From Rhodococcus sp. KRD197 (GTDB lineage: Bacteria > Actinomycetota > Actinomycetes > Mycobacteriales > Mycobacteriaceae), in NCBI RefSeq assembly GCF_017168235.1, contig NZ_JABFAO010000011.1, forward strand, positions 183,513 through 247,512: a stretch of 64,000 nucleotides of DNA, read 5' to 3'. The notes beneath the pieces were generated by a model, which saw nothing but the letters and a program-made list of their open reading frames with translations, made no database searches and was not told the origin of the DNA. Positions 9,727-19,584 of the stretch are shown piece by piece (position 1 is the first letter of the stretch; every line of letters starts with the position of its first letter). The translations under genes and the position numbers were made by a program.

Positions 9727-9752
9727 ACATGCTGATCACGACCACAGCATGT
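9727..9752. other. Hairpin between apt and rel
   Basis: ACATGCTG (9727-9734) and CAGCATGT (9745-9752) form an 8-bp stem with a 10-nt loop, 15 nt past the apt stop and within the leader of rel. On the minus strand no T tract follows, so it looks more like an mRNA-processing or attenuation element than a plain terminator. Confidence 0.4.
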
Positions 9753-9766
9753 TTCGATTTTAGTCT

Positions 9767-10321
9767 TCATACCTGCCGAAGGCAGGCGAGCGGGTACCCG
9801 GCACATCGACTTCTCCCGCCCAGAGCCGAAATCTCGAGGACTACAGCGGCCGCTACCACGTCTGCACCACGGGAGCGGAGCAGTTCGACGGTCGCCGCGA
9901 TGGTGCCCCCGGTGGCGAGCACGTCGTCGACGACGAGGACCTTTCTCCCCGCTACGTCGATGTTCTCGGGGATCTCGAGCTCAGCCGAACCGTATTCGAG
10001 CTGATAGCTCTGCGATACGACAGGAGGCGGAAGCTTGCCTGCTTTGCGTACGGCCAGCACACCCGAATCGAGTGCGAGCGCGACTCCTGCCCCGAGAAGG
10101 AAGCCCCTGGCATCGATACCTGCGACGAGATCGGCGCCGTTGTGTGATGCAGCCAAGGCGTCGATGATGCTCGACAAACCCCGCGCGTCCGCGAACACCG
10201 GCGTCAGATCCGCGAAACGCACACCCTTTACCGGGAAGTCGTCCGCCCAGCGCACCAGTCGGTCGATGTTGACTGCGGCCTCGGCGGCCGGGTCCGGTCG
10301 GGTCGGACTGTCTGCGCTCAC
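9767..10321 (-). CDS. apt: Adenine phosphoribosyltransferase
   Basis: Purine salvage enzyme making AMP from adenine and PRPP, 184 aa. The PRPP-binding loop VLVVDDVLATGGT and the upstream AGIDARGFLLG and VRKAGKLP segments identify the family. GTG at 10321 is chosen because it overlaps the upstream lipoprotein stop by 4 bp and gives a normal-length N-terminus; the longer frame to 10717 is a shadow inside that lipoprotein gene. The C-terminal half is family-typical. Confidence 0.95.
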   Translation of the reverse strand: MSADSPTRPDPAAEAAVNIDRLVRWADDFPVKGVRFADLTPVFADARGLSSIIDALAASHNGADLVAGIDARGFLLGAGVALALDSGVLAVRKAGKLPPPVVSQSYQLEYGSAELEIPENIDVAGRKVLVVDDVLATGGTIAATVELLRSRGADVVAAAVVLEISALGGRSRCAGYPLACLRQV

Positions 10322-11997
10322 TGGTGAAGTATCCACCGATCCATGTTCCAGCCCACACCCGAGGTGGTCGCGTTGACCACCACGTTGCTCAGCCCGTCCG
10401 AAGCGGCAACCGTGCGGGGCTGATTGAACAGCGGCAGAGTCGGCATCTCGTTCCAGAGAATCCGCTCGCCCTCGGTGGCGATCGCCAGCGCGGTGCCGTC
10501 CACCTGTTCGACTGCCAGTTGGTCGACGATCTCGTCGACCCTGTTGTTCGTGTAGCCCCCGACATTGCTGCCGTTGTCGCTGTGCAGGCTGTACCGCGCA
10601 GCTTCGCTCGCCGTCGCCGTCGAACCGAGAACAGCATCGACCACACCGGCACGCAGCGCCGACGGCGCAAATGTCGTCGAACCGACATCTTCGACGGTGA
10701 TTCCGGCGGGAGCGCACGCTGCTGCGAGGTCTGCCACGATGCGAGCACGTCTCGGATCCGGCGCAAGGTAGCCGATGCGGACCGCTACCGTTTCGCCTTC
10801 GAGAGCGTCCGTCGATGCCGCCGTGTCCGGCTGCCGATAGCCGCCGTCGGCCACCGCGGCAACGGGCCCGTACAGCAAGCTATTCGGCTGCATCAGTCGC
10901 GAGTCGATCACGCCGGAGCCGATCCCGGTAGCGCGCTCGAACCCTGGATGACCCACATCGTCGAACAATTGCTCGCGCGGGGTGCACAGCGCCAGGGCAC
11001 GCCGTGCCGATGCCGAGCCGAGTGCGCCAGTAGTAGCGAAAGTCAGTTGTTCGACGCCGTGCGACGGGAAGTCGGTACGGCCGAAGCCCTCGGCCGGCAG
11101 GTCGCCGCCGGCACCGGAGTCGACCACCTGCATGTCGCCTGCATCGACTTTGGCCTGCAGTTCGGTTCCCTTCGGCCACACGACGACTCGTTCGGTCTCG
11201 GGTGCGATGCCCCACCACTTCTCGTTGGCCACCAGCACCAGACCACCGTCCTGCGTGTACGAATCGACCCGGTACGGCCCGTTCGACGGCAGCAGCGCCG
11301 TGTCGATCGCACCGGGTGTCAGAGTCCAACCGGTGTTCCAGAACTGCGCGATGGCCCGGACGGAGTCGATATCTCCCGAGAGGATCGGGTCGACCACATT
11401 CGGTATGCCGGCTGCTTGTGCGACGACGTGCGACGGCAACAGTTCGGTGGCGCCGAACAGGCTGCGCCACTCCTGGTAGGACCGACCGGGCTCGTACACG
11501 ACGGTCGCGGTCTTGCTGCCCGGCGCGCAGTCGACCCGTTCGATATCGGCGTAACCAGCACTCGATGCCGCGTCGAACAGTGGAACGTCGTCCTCCTCGA
11601 CGAACCGGCCGCTGTTGGCAGCCCAGGTGAGCACGAGATCGTCGCACGTCATCGGCACACCGTCGGAATACACGGCCTGTGGGGCGATCGTGTACGCCAC
11701 TGTCAGAACGTCGGCCGGAACTGTCGATACTCCGCCGATATCGTTGTCCGCCAACGATTTACCCTCGGGTCCCAGATAGCTGAATCCGGTCTGGACCCGC
11801 GGGAACGCTTGCCGCGCTCCAGAGGCCGCGCCGTCGACGGTGTTCGCGTTGTAGGTACCGACGGTGTTGTCGATGGCGTACCCGATCGACGGCACCTTGT
11901 CCTCTGCCGAGGTACAACCGGCGAGGGCACCGGCGGCAACGGCGGCCGCCACTGCTGCTGCCCCGGTTCGGGTGAGTCCGGACGACACGTTCATCAC
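10318..11997 (-). CDS. ABC transporter substrate-binding lipoprotein, family 5
   Basis: Extracytoplasmic solute-binding protein of 559 aa, like Rv2585c. The lipobox LAGC lies near residue 29. The family 5 (oligopeptide/dipeptide/nickel-binding) fold follows, with an N-terminal AYTIAPQAVYSDGVPMT segment and an SNGPYRVDSY motif. No permease or ATPase gene is adjacent, so its transporter partner is elsewhere or it acts alone. GTG at 11997 overlaps the secF stop by 4 bp; ATG at 11994 is an alternative. It sits between secF and apt in the sec-rel run. Confidence 0.85.
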   Translation of the reverse strand: MMNVSSGLTRTGAAAVAAAVAAGALAGCTSAEDKVPSIGYAIDNTVGTYNANTVDGAASGARQAFPRVQTGFSYLGPEGKSLADNDIGGVSTVPADVLTVAYTIAPQAVYSDGVPMTCDDLVLTWAANSGRFVEEDDVPLFDAASSAGYADIERVDCAPGSKTATVVYEPGRSYQEWRSLFGATELLPSHVVAQAAGIPNVVDPILSGDIDSVRAIAQFWNTGWTLTPGAIDTALLPSNGPYRVDSYTQDGGLVLVANEKWWGIAPETERVVVWPKGTELQAKVDAGDMQVVDSGAGGDLPAEGFGRTDFPSHGVEQLTFATTGALGSASARRALALCTPREQLFDDVGHPGFERATGIGSGVIDSRLMQPNSLLYGPVAAVADGGYRQPDTAASTDALEGETVAVRIGYLAPDPRRARIVADLAAACAPAGITVEDVGSTTFAPSALRAGVVDAVLGSTATASEAARYSLHSDNGSNVGGYTNNRVDEIVDQLAVEQVDGTALAIATEGERILWNEMPTLPLFNQPRTVAASDGLSNVVVNATTSGVGWNMDRWILHQ

Positions 11998-13202
11998 CGC
12001 CTGTTCTTGCCGCGCTTCCCCGTCGGTCTCGCACCCACCCTGGGCGTCACGGGCGCGGGCTCGGCAGGGACGGTGTCGACGCGAACTCCGGCGCCGACCA
12101 ACTTGCCGGACCTGGCACGTTCGGCCGCTTCAGCGCGCTTACCGTGCACCTTCTTCGTGTGCGCGGCCACCGGGCCCCACTTCTCCTTGATGGAGACGAG
12201 CAGAGGCGTCGCGAAGAAGATCGAGGAGTACGCACCGACGATGATGCCGACCAACTGCACGAGTGCCAGATCTTTGAGGGTCCCGACGCCGAGCATCCAC
12301 ACCGCGATCACCATCAGGGCAAGGACAGGCAGGATACCGATGACGGTGGTGTTGATCGAGCGCATCAGAGTCTGATTCACTGCCAAGTTCGCCTGCTCCG
12401 CATACGTCCTCCTGTTGAGGTGCAGCACGCCCCGGGTGTTCTCCTCGACCTTGTCGAACACCACAACGGAATCGTAGAGCGAGAACCCGAGAATGGTGAG
12501 CAAACCGATCACCGTCGCCGGCGTCACCTCGAACCCGACCAGGGAATAGATGCCCGCGGTGACGAGGAGATCGAAGAACAGGGCCGCCAGAGCAGCAAGG
12601 GCCATATCGCGCTCGTAGCGAATAGCGATGTAGATGCTGACTATCACGAGAAAGACGACCAGCGCGATGAGAGCTTTCTGGGTGATCTGTCCGCCCCAGG
12701 TCTCACTGACATCGGAGAAGCTGATGGCATTGGGTGTCGCCGTTCCGGTGTTGTCCACCGGTTGTAGCTCGACGAACAGTGCGGTCCGAACCTCGTCGGT
12801 CTGGCCTGCGTCGAGGGCCTCGGATCGAACCTGGACGGTGGCACCGGCACCGGAACCGACGGTTTGTACCTGTTCCGGACCGAAGCCGAGAGTGTCGGTG
12901 AAGACCGTTTCGACCTGCTCGGTGGTAATACCGTCGCTCGCGGGAACTTGAATCTGAGTTCCGCCCTCGAAGTCGATCCCTAGGGTGAATCCACGGAAGA
13001 CCATGCTCAGCAAGCAGATCAGTACGATCGCGCCCGTCAACAGGTAGTAGAACTTGCGTCGGCCGACCACATCGAACGCCCCGGTTCCGGTGTACAGCCG
13101 GCTCAAGAAGCTTCTGTTGGGTTGGGCATTCTGGTCGACGCCTGAGTCGAGCAGCGTGGCGTTGGGTGCCGCACCAGCGGAGTCTTGTGGAGTGTCGGTC
13201 AT
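11994..13202 (-). CDS. secF: Preprotein translocase subunit SecF
   Basis: Membrane component of the SecDF complex that uses the proton gradient to help pull proteins through SecYEG. From ATG 13202 it has 402 aa. The first transmembrane helix (FYYLLTGAIVLICLLSM) precedes the SecD/SecF signature FEGGTQIQV. Five further helices follow, including GLLTILGFSLYDSVVVFDKV, and a basic C-terminal tail. The start lies 1 nt past the secD stop. The longer frame to 13334 lies inside secD and is not used. Confidence 0.95.
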   Translation of the reverse strand: MTDTPQDSAGAAPNATLLDSGVDQNAQPNRSFLSRLYTGTGAFDVVGRRKFYYLLTGAIVLICLLSMVFRGFTLGIDFEGGTQIQVPASDGITTEQVETVFTDTLGFGPEQVQTVGSGAGATVQVRSEALDAGQTDEVRTALFVELQPVDNTGTATPNAISFSDVSETWGGQITQKALIALVVFLVIVSIYIAIRYERDMALAALAALFFDLLVTAGIYSLVGFEVTPATVIGLLTILGFSLYDSVVVFDKVEENTRGVLHLNRRTYAEQANLAVNQTLMRSINTTVIGILPVLALMVIAVWMLGVGTLKDLALVQLVGIIVGAYSSIFFATPLLVSIKEKWGPVAAHTKKVHGKRAEAAERARSGKLVGAGVRVDTVPAEPAPVTPRVGARPTGKRGKNRR

Positions 13203-13203
13203 C

Positions 13204-14952
13204 TCAGGCCCCCTTGATCGGCGCGGGTGCTGCGGCCTTGCCGGCTGCGGCGCGCTTTCGTTCGTACGCAATCTGCGCGACGGCGCCCAGACCGTTGACC
13301 TCGGGCTTGGACCAGAACTTCGACTTCGATGCAAGGTGCACCAACGGCCAGGTCACCAGGAATACGACGACGACGTCGAGGATGGTGGTCAGCCCTAGCG
13401 TGAATGCGAACCCTTGAACCTGCCCCACCGCCAGCGTGTAGAGCACCGCTGCAGCGATGAAGCTGACTGCGTTTCCGGACAGAATCGTCTTCCGCGCACG
13501 CGTCCATCCTCGTGGGACGGCAGATCTGAAGCTCCGACCCTCCCTCATCTCGTCCTTGATGCGCTCGAAGAACACGACGAACGAGTCGGCAGTCATACCG
13601 ATACCGATGATCAGACCGGCGATGCCGGCGAGATCGAGTGTGAAGTTGATCCAGCGACCGAGCAACACGAGTAGGCCGTAGACCATCGCTCCCGCCAGAA
13701 CGAGCGACAGCGCGGTCAGGAAACCGAGTGCACGGTAGTAGGCGAGGCAGTAGAGGAGCACCAGCAACAACCCGACGGCACCGGCCAGCAGACCGGCCTC
13801 CAGCGAGGCCAGCCCGAGCGTCGCCGAGACCGTCTGGGCCTCGGACGCGGCGAACGAGAGCGGCAGGGATCCGTACTTGAGCGTGTTGGCGAGCTCGGTG
13901 GCTCCCTGTGCGGTGAACTGCCCGGTGATGGAGGTCGCACTGCCTGCCGGTGTCGCCCCCTGGATCTGCGGCGCGCTGACGACCTTCGAGTCGAGAGTGA
14001 ACGCGGCCTGACTACCGATGTTGGCGCCGGTGAATTGCGCCCACGTGGTGCTGCCCTCGGAATCGAAGCTCAGGCTCACCTCGTGACGAGCCTGCTGAGT
14101 GTTGAATCCCGAACTTGCATCCGTGATCTGCTGACCGTCGATGATGCTCGGAGCGAGGAGGTACACGGCCGCTCCGTCGGTCGAGCATGCAACCAGCGGT
14201 AGGTCCGGGTCGTCGTTGCCCTGCAGTGGGTCCGGCTCGTTGCAGTCGATCGTCGCGAGCGCAGCTTGCTGCACCTGCGGATCCTCGCTCTGACGCAGTT
14301 CCTTCGCTTCGGCGATCCGGTCGGCCGTGATCTGGGCATCGGTGCGAACCGTCTCCTCGTCACCGGCGGTACCCGGCGTCGGAGCCGGTGTAGCGGACGG
14401 TTCCGAAGGAGCTTGGTCGACGGCGCTGGGGTCCTGGGCGGGGAACGGCCGACTCTGCGGCACTGCATCGCCCGCGGGCGCGTCCGTGGCCGGGGCCTCC
14501 GCGGGAGGCTCCTGCTCGGTTCCGGCTTCGCTTTCTCCGGTCGCAGGATCGATCGCGGGCGCACCGGCTGCGGGCTGGGTTGCCTGAATGACCGGGCGGA
14601 TGAACAGACGCGCGGTCTGCCCGAGGGTGCGTGCCTGCGCGCCGTCGTTACCCGGCACGGTGATCACGAGGTTGTCGCCGTCGACGATCACCTCGGATCC
14701 GGCCACACCGAGTCCGTCGACGCGCGTGGAGATGATCTCCTGTGCCTGCTGCAGGCTCTCCTGGTTCGGCGCACTGCCGTCCGGCGTGCGCGCCGTCAGG
14801 GTGACCCGGGTGCCGCCTTCCAAGTCGATTCCGAGCTTGGGTGTCGGCGACCGATCTCCGGTGAAGAAGACCAGCAAGTAGACGACGGCCATCATCACCC
14901 CGAAGACGGCGAGATAGCGGGATGGATGCACCGATCCGCTTGAAGGTGCCAC
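13204..14952 (-). CDS. secD: Preprotein translocase subunit SecD, with long P1-region insert
   Basis: SecD partner of SecF, 582 aa from GTG 14952. The order is an N-terminal transmembrane helix, the signature LEGGTRVTL, a large periplasmic-type domain, then five helices with [12 protein letters not shown] and [20 protein letters not shown]. Between the P1 subdomains lies an Ala/Pro/Glu/Thr-rich stretch (about residues 150-240) that looks disordered. An AGGAG about 11 nt upstream supports the GTG; the 42-codon extension upstream has no homology I recognise. Confidence 0.94.
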   Translation of the reverse strand: MAPSSGSVHPSRYLAVFGVMMAVVYLLVFFTGDRSPTPKLGIDLEGGTRVTLTARTPDGSAPNQESLQQAQEIISTRVDGLGVAGSEVIVDGDNLVITVPGNDGAQARTLGQTARLFIRPVIQATQPAAGAPAIDPATGESEAGTEQEPPAEAPATDAPAGDAVPQSRPFPAQDPSAVDQAPSEPSATPAPTPGTAGDEETVRTDAQITADRIAEAKELRQSEDPQVQQAALATIDCNEPDPLQGNDDPDLPLVACSTDGAAVYLLAPSIIDGQQITDASSGFNTQQARHEVSLSFDSEGSTTWAQFTGANIGSQAAFTLDSKVVSAPQIQGATPAGSATSITGQFTAQGATELANTLKYGSLPLSFAASEAQTVSATLGLASLEAGLLAGAVGLLLVLLYCLAYYRALGFLTALSLVLAGAMVYGLLVLLGRWINFTLDLAGIAGLIIGIGMTADSFVVFFERIKDEMREGRSFRSAVPRGWTRARKTILSGNAVSFIAAAVLYTLAVGQVQGFAFTLGLTTILDVVVVFLVTWPLVHLASKSKFWSKPEVNGLGAVAQIAYERKRAAAGKAAAPAPIKGA

Positions 14953-15128
14953 GGTGTGTGTTTCTCCTCTGGACAGTTCTAGAAAGAACGAGCGACGTTT
15001 CTCCCGGACCTGTTCGCACGTCGAGAAGCGGCTTTGTCGGCCGATATCAGGACGAAACGGACGCCGAGGCCCCGGCATGCGAAACCGCTGCCGGATCCGG
15101 TCCGACAGCGGCTGCGATCATCGCTGAG
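14953..15128 (-). other. yajC-secD intergenic region
   Basis: A 176-bp gap on the same strand. It holds the secD ribosome-binding site; I see no further gene, RNA or strong hairpin. The distance suggests a second promoter for secDF. Confidence 0.3.
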
Positions 15129-15536
15129 TCACTCCTTGTCGAGACGGCGCGCGCTCTGCTCGACGGTTTCGTCGGCGGGTACCGACGGCTGGTTCTTCTC
15201 GAGTGAGGTGTTCTTCTCCAGCGACGGTGTTGCACCCTCGATTCCGGAGAGATCGTCGGGCGCCGCGAATTCGTCCTCCGACTCCGGAGGCAGAACCTCA
15301 CGCACGACTGCGCGCGACCAGGTGGTGATCACGCCGTCGGCGATCTCGAGGTCGACACTGTCTTCCTCGACGAGTACGACGCGGGCATACAGCCCGGCGG
15401 TGGTGACCACCTCGTCACCGACCTTCAGCGAGTCCTGAAGCGCCTGCGTGGCGGCGAGCACCTTTTTCTGCTTCCGAACATTGAGGAACATAGGTACGAG
15501 CAAAGCTACGATCAGCAGCGGAAATAGCAGTTCCAT
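15129..15536 (-). CDS. yajC: Preprotein translocase accessory subunit YajC
   Basis: Small membrane protein of the SecDF-YajC complex (135 aa). One N-terminal transmembrane helix (residues 2-18) is followed by a basic patch (RKQKK) and the YajC core VGDEVVTTAGLYARVV. An acidic C-terminal tail of about 45 residues extends beyond the core and is probably flexible. Lies directly upstream of secD, the standard actinobacterial order. Confidence 0.93.
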   Translation of the reverse strand: MELLFPLLIVALLVPMFLNVRKQKKVLAATQALQDSLKVGDEVVTTAGLYARVVLVEEDSVDLEIADGVITTWSRAVVREVLPPESEDEFAAPDDLSGIEGATPSLEKNTSLEKNQPSVPADETVEQSARRLDKE

Positions 15537-15664
15537 CTTTTACGTCAGTCCTCGTCAAGAGTCGGTTGTCGATCGGTTCGGCGGTCAATCTTGCGCCACG
15601 TGTGCGACCCAGTGTGCCATTACCTCGGCGGTCGCTTGTCCCGCTCCCGTGGATTATCAGCGAA

Positions 15665-16792
15665 TTATTCGAATAACTGCTGCTGAGCCTCGTTGGTTCG
15701 GACGGAAATGCCACCGATGGCGAGGTCCGGTGGCGGTACCAGGCCCAGGTGCCGCCACGCGGCCGCGGTGGCAACTCGCCCCCGCGGGGTACGGGCAACC
15801 ATCCCGGCTCGGACGAGGAAGGGCTCACACACTTCCTCGACGGTCGCTGGTTCCTCGCCGACGGCAACGGCCAGGGTCGAGACTCCGACCGGTCCCCCAC
15901 CGAAGCTGCGAACCAACGCGCTCAGCACCGCCCGGTCGAGGCGGTCGAGTCCGAGTTGATCGACGTCGTAAACCACGAGCGCCTCTTGCGCGGTCTTCTT
16001 GGTGACGGTGCCGTCACCGCGTACCTCGGCATAGTCACGGACGCGACGAAGCAGCCGGTTGGCGATGCGTGGCGTGCCACGCGATCGTCCCGCGATTTCG
16101 GCGCAACCGGCTTGATCGATGGGGACCCCAAGGATTCCTGCGGAGCGAAGCAGGATCTTCTCCAGTTCCGCGGGCTCGTAGAAGTCCATGTGTGCGACGA
16201 ATCCGAATCGGTCCCGCAACGGGCCTGTCAACGCACCCGACCGGGTGGTGGCACCGACGAGGGTGAAGGGCGCCACTTCGAGGGGGATGGACGTCGCGCC
16301 CGGACCCTTTCCGACGACCACGTCGACGCGGAAGTCCTCCATCGCGAGGTAGAGCATCTCCTCCGCGGGTCGCGCGATGCGGTGAATCTCGTCGATGAAC
16401 AGCACGTCGCCCTCGACGAGGTTGCTGAGCATCGCCGCGAGATCCCCGGCTCGTTCGAGTGCCGGCCCCGACGTCAACCGAAGCGAAGTGTTGAGTTCCT
16501 GCGCGATGATCATTGCCATCGATGTCTTGCCGAGCCCGGGTGGGCCGGACATCAGGATGTGGTCCGGTGTGCTGCCGCGCAGCTTGGCGCCGGTCAGCAC
16601 GAGCTGCAACTGTTCGCGTACACGGGGTTGCCCGATGAACTCGGCCAGCGACTTCGGCCGAAGGCTGGTCTCGACATCGGCATCATCGGCGGTGACCCCG
16701 GCCGTGACATGTGAACGCGCCGTGACGTACGAATCCGCCGTGACGTGTGCATCCTCGTGGTCGGGTTCGATCCCGTTGGAGTCGGCGCTCAT
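15665..16792 (-). CDS. ruvB: Holliday junction branch migration ATPase RuvB
   Basis: AAA+ motor that drives branch migration with RuvA, 375 aa. Walker [10 protein letters not shown], Walker B LFIDEIHR and the arginine-finger segment GPLRDRFGF are intact, followed by the winged-helix DNA-binding domain. The first about 35 residues are an extension encoded partly by three 18-bp tandem repeats (16701-16754) giving repeated V-T-A units; the usual domain begins near [17 protein letters not shown] 16792 overlaps ruvA by 4 bp. A 12-bp palindrome TTATTCGAATAA (15665-15676) covers the stop. Confidence 0.96.
   Translation of the reverse strand: MSADSNGIEPDHEDAHVTADSYVTARSHVTAGVTADDADVETSLRPKSLAEFIGQPRVREQLQLVLTGAKLRGSTPDHILMSGPPGLGKTSMAMIIAQELNTSLRLTSGPALERAGDLAAMLSNLVEGDVLFIDEIHRIARPAEEMLYLAMEDFRVDVVVGKGPGATSIPLEVAPFTLVGATTRSGALTGPLRDRFGFVAHMDFYEPAELEKILLRSAGILGVPIDQAGCAEIAGRSRGTPRIANRLLRRVRDYAEVRGDGTVTKKTAQEALVVYDVDQLGLDRLDRAVLSALVRSFGGGPVGVSTLAVAVGEEPATVEEVCEPFLVRAGMVARTPRGRVATAAAWRHLGLVPPPDLAIGGISVRTNEAQQQLFE
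16701..16754 (-). repeat. Three 18-bp tandem repeats in the 5' part of ruvB
   Basis: Units at 16701-16718, 16719-16736 and 16737-16754 each begin GCCGTGAC and share most of the remaining positions. In frame they encode [12 protein letters not shown] and HVTAG-like segments of the RuvB N-terminal extension. Confidence 0.85.
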
Positions 16793-17397
16793 CTGGACTT
16801 GCCCAGATAAGCCAGAGCGGACCGAAGCGCCGCCGACGTCGACGCATCCGGCTGGGCGGCGAGTACGGAGTCCGTGGCATCCTCGGCCTGTTTCGATGCG
16901 AAGCCGAGACCGGTCAGTGCTTCGACTATCTGGTCGCGGATCGTGTTGCCGGTACCCGATCCGGACGGAATCGCCGCTCCGGAGGCGCCGCCCACGATGG
17001 CGTCGACCTTGTCTCGGAGTTCCACCACCATCCGCTCGGCGCCCCGCTTGCCGATGCCCGGGACCCGCGTCAATGCGGTGATGTTGCCATCTGCCAACGC
17101 AGTTCGAAGCGAAACCGGGTCCAGGACAGCGAGAGTGGCCATCGCGATACGAGGTCCGACACCCGAGACGGTCAGCAACAGCGAGAACAGGTCTCTCGAC
17201 TCGCTGTCCTCGAAGCCGTAGAGCGTCATGGAGTCCTCGCGGACGATCATGGTCGTCAACAGACGCGACTCCGCGCCGCGGCTGAGCGTGCCGAGCGTCG
17301 AGGGAGTGGCATTGACGCGGTAGCCCACACCGGACGCTTCCAGCACCGCGTGATCGAGTGCGATTTCCAGCACTTCACCGCGTATCGACGCAATCAA
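16789..17397 (-). CDS. ruvA: Holliday junction branch migration protein RuvA
   Basis: DNA-binding subunit that recognises the four-way junction and loads RuvB; 202 aa, normal length. It has an N-terminal OB fold ([12 protein letters not shown]), two helix-hairpin-helix motifs (including [16 protein letters not shown]) and a C-terminal RuvB-binding domain ending [10 protein letters not shown]. Overlaps ruvC and ruvB by 4 bp at both ends, so ruvCAB is one transcript. Confidence 0.96.
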   Translation of the reverse strand: MIASIRGEVLEIALDHAVLEASGVGYRVNATPSTLGTLSRGAESRLLTTMIVREDSMTLYGFEDSESRDLFSLLLTVSGVGPRIAMATLAVLDPVSLRTALADGNITALTRVPGIGKRGAERMVVELRDKVDAIVGGASGAAIPSGSGTGNTIRDQIVEALTGLGFASKQAEDATDSVLAAQPDASTSAALRSALAYLGKSR

Positions 17398-18023
17398 CGG
17401 GTGCCTGCCTCTCTCGCGACCCGCGCGAGCTTCTTCGCCGTGACCGAGCGCGTCTCGGCTGCCCGCGCTTTTCGCTGCTCCGCCAAGCGGGTCTCGTACT
17501 TGCGCTTCTGCTCCGCGGCCATCGCTTCTGCCTGTGCCATCCGGGCGATCATCGGCGCCCGCCAGCAGTGACAGATACCCAACGCGAGAGCATCCGCGGC
17601 GTCTGCGGGTGTCGGAGCCGTTTGCAACCCGAGAATGCGCATCACCATTGCCGTGACCTGGGCCTTGTCCGCGCTTCCGTTTCCGGTCACAGCGGCTTTG
17701 ACTTCACTCGGCGTGTGGAAGCACACGTTCACACCGCGCCGGGCGGCCGCCAGTGCAATGACCCCGCCGGCTTGAGCAGTACCCATCGCGGTGCGCACGT
17801 TGTGCTGTGCGAACACCCTTTCGATCGCAACAACACTCGGCTTGTGAGTGTCGAGCCAGTACTCGGCAGCTTCGGATATGAGCAACAGTCGCTGAGCCAA
17901 GTCCATGTCGGCCGGAGTGCGCACCACATCGACGTCGAGCGCGACGACGCTGCGACCGGCTCCACCTTCGATGAGGCTCAGACCGCAACGGGTCAGCCCG
18001 GGGTCGACGCCCATCACTCGCAC
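17394..18023 (-). CDS. ruvC: Crossover junction endodeoxyribonuclease RuvC
   Basis: Holliday-junction resolvase. The four acidic active-site residues are visible in VMGVDPG, VAIERVF and [12 protein letters not shown]. At 209 aa it is longer than E. coli RuvC because of a basic Lys/Arg/Ala-rich C-terminal tail (about 170-209). The start is GTG 18023. It is first in the ruvCAB operon and carries an SOS box 51-66 bp upstream. Confidence 0.95.
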   Translation of the reverse strand: MRVMGVDPGLTRCGLSLIEGGAGRSVVALDVDVVRTPADMDLAQRLLLISEAAEYWLDTHKPSVVAIERVFAQHNVRTAMGTAQAGGVIALAAARRGVNVCFHTPSEVKAAVTGNGSADKAQVTAMVMRILGLQTAPTPADAADALALGICHCWRAPMIARMAQAEAMAAEQKRKYETRLAEQRKARAAETRSVTAKKLARVAREAGTR

Positions 18024-18073
18024 ACTGCCACCTCTACGACCCCGAGCACGACCACGTCGACACCTTTCACCCT

Positions 18074-18089
18074 ACGAACTGTTGTTCGA
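18074..18089 (-). promoter_or_regulatory. SOS box (LexA operator) of the ruvCAB operon
   Basis: On the minus strand the site reads TCGAACAACAGTTCGT, matching TCGAAC-N4-GTTCGA except for the last base. It lies 51-66 nt upstream of the ruvC GTG, where a repressor would overlap the promoter. M. tuberculosis ruvC is a known LexA target, consistent with DNA-damage induction here. Confidence 0.82.
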
Positions 18090-18141
18090 TAGCGTAGCGG
18101 AGGACGGGGGAACTACCGGTGTGCGACACCCGAAGGCGAAG

Positions 18142-18897
18142 TCACTCCTCGTCGAGCTCGGCGAGCACCTCGTCGGATAGTTCGACATTCGAGTAGACGT
18201 TCTGCACGTCGTCGCTCTCTTCGAGGGCGTCGATCAGCTTGAACACCTTGCGTGCGCCGTCGGCGTCGACCGGGACACTGACCGACGCTTGAAAACTGGC
18301 CTCGGCCGAGTCGTAGTCGATACCGGCCTCCTGCAGTGCCGAACGCACTGCGACCAGGTCGGTCGGCTCACTGACGATCTCGAAGGTGTCACCGTTGTCG
18401 GTGATCTCCTCGGCCCCGGCGTCGAGCACGGCCATCAGGACATCGTCCTCGCTCTGGCCGTTCTTCTCGAGCGTGACGAGTCCCTTGCGCGAGAACAGGT
18501 ACGACACCGAACCCGGGTCTGCCATGTTGCCGCCGTTGCGGGTCATCGCGACGCGAACCTCGCCGGCAGCTCGGTTGCGGTTGTCGGTGAGGCACTCGAT
18601 GAGCACGGCGACGCCGTTGGGCCCGTACCCCTCGTACATGATGGTCTGCCAGTCGGCGCCACCCGCTTCTTCACCGGCACCGCGTTTACGTGCGCGCTCG
18701 ATGTTGTCATTGGGCACCGACGTCTTCTTGGCCTTCTGAATGGCGTCGTACAACGTCGGGTTTCCGACTGGATCACCACCACCGGTGCGAGCCGCCACCT
18801 CGATGTTCTTGACGAGTTTGGCGAACGATTTGCCGCGTCGGGCATCGACCACCGCCTTCTTGTGCTTGGTGGTGGCCCATTTGGAGTGGCCGCTCAT
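18142..18897 (-). CDS. YebC/PmpR family protein (probable translation or transcription regulator)
   Basis: Conserved 251-aa protein of the YebC/PmpR/TACO1 family, starting [14 protein letters not shown], the family signature. Family members have been described both as DNA-binding regulators and as factors that help ribosomes through difficult motifs; the sequence alone does not decide between these. The middle contains [15 protein letters not shown] and [18 protein letters not shown], typical of the family. AAAGGGG precedes the ATG. The acidic C-terminus ends LAELDEE. Lies between pdxT and ruvC. Confidence 0.93.
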   Translation of the reverse strand: MSGHSKWATTKHKKAVVDARRGKSFAKLVKNIEVAARTGGGDPVGNPTLYDAIQKAKKTSVPNDNIERARKRGAGEEAGGADWQTIMYEGYGPNGVAVLIECLTDNRNRAAGEVRVAMTRNGGNMADPGSVSYLFSRKGLVTLEKNGQSEDDVLMAVLDAGAEEITDNGDTFEIVSEPTDLVAVRSALQEAGIDYDSAEASFQASVSVPVDADGARKVFKLIDALEESDDVQNVYSNVELSDEVLAELDEE

Positions 18898-18954
18898 GCG
18901 ATAGCGCCCCTTTCGTACGGAAGTCGAGTGTTCATAGTTTACGCGCGGCCGCGC

Positions 18955-18975
18955 CGCTGTCCGACGAGGACAGCG
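18955..18975 (-). terminator. Hairpin after pdxT
   Basis: CGCTGTCC (18955-18962) pairs with GGACAGCG (18968-18975) around a 5-nt loop, starting 7 nt past the pdxT stop. No T tract follows, so factor-independent termination is uncertain. Confidence 0.4.
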
Positions 18976-18981
18976 CAGTTG

Positions 18982-19584
18982 CTAGGTCGAACGCACCAGG
19001 TCCACGAACCTCTTGTGCACCCGATTGTCTCCGGTGACCTCGGGGTGGAAGCTCGTTGCCATCACCGACCCCTCTTTCACCGCCACGACGCGACCGGCCG
19101 CGGGGCCGTCGGGAACCGAGGCGAGAACCTCGACCCCGGGACCGACTCGTTGCACCCAAGGTGCACGGATGAATACCGCGCGGACCGGATCGCCGTCGAT
19201 GCCGGCGAACTGAAGATCCGTTTCGAAGGAGTCGACCTGCCGACCGAAGGCGTTGCGGCGGACGGTGATGTCGAGTCCGTCGAGATGTTGCGCATCCGGA
19301 CGGGTGTCGAGCACTTCACTTGCGAGAAGAATCATGCCGGCGCACGAACCGTAGGCCGGCATCCCGTCGCGTAGTCGCGTCCGCAGTGGGGTCAGCAGCT
19401 CGAAGACGGACAGCAGAGTGCTCATCGTGGTCGATTCGCCACCCGGAATGATCAGACCGTCCACCTCGTCGAGCTCAGCGGGCCGCCGAACCGTCGTGCC
19501 CGAGGCGCCGCAGGCCTCCAACGCCGCCAGGTGCTCGCGCACATCGCCCTGAAGCGCGAGAACGCCGATCCGCGGAACACTCAC
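18982..19584 (-). CDS. pdxT: Pyridoxal 5'-phosphate synthase glutaminase subunit PdxT
   Basis: Class I glutamine amidotransferase that supplies ammonia to PdxS for vitamin B6 synthesis; 200 aa from GTG 19584. The GGESTTM loop, the nucleophile Cys in YGSCAGMIL and the His/Glu pair in SFHPEVTGD form the catalytic triad. The GTG overlaps the tesB stop by 4 bp; the frame extending to 19782 is a shadow within tesB. PdxS lies about 1.6 kb upstream on the same strand, separated by tesB and a plus-strand gene. Confidence 0.95.
   Translation of the reverse strand: MSVPRIGVLALQGDVREHLAALEACGASGTTVRRPAELDEVDGLIIPGGESTTMSTLLSVFELLTPLRTRLRDGMPAYGSCAGMILLASEVLDTRPDAQHLDGLDITVRRNAFGRQVDSFETDLQFAGIDGDPVRAVFIRAPWVQRVGPGVEVLASVPDGPAAGRVVAVKEGSVMATSFHPEVTGDNRVHKRFVDLVRST

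Noticed and set aside
10324-12375. 683-codon plus-strand frame opposite the solute-binding lipoprotein and secF
   Set aside because: Arg/His-rich shadow frame with no domain; the minus-strand genes have clear lipobox and SecF motifs.
15665-15676. TTATTCGAATAA palindrome over the ruvB stop
   Set aside because: Too short (6-bp arms, no loop) for a terminator; probably chance.
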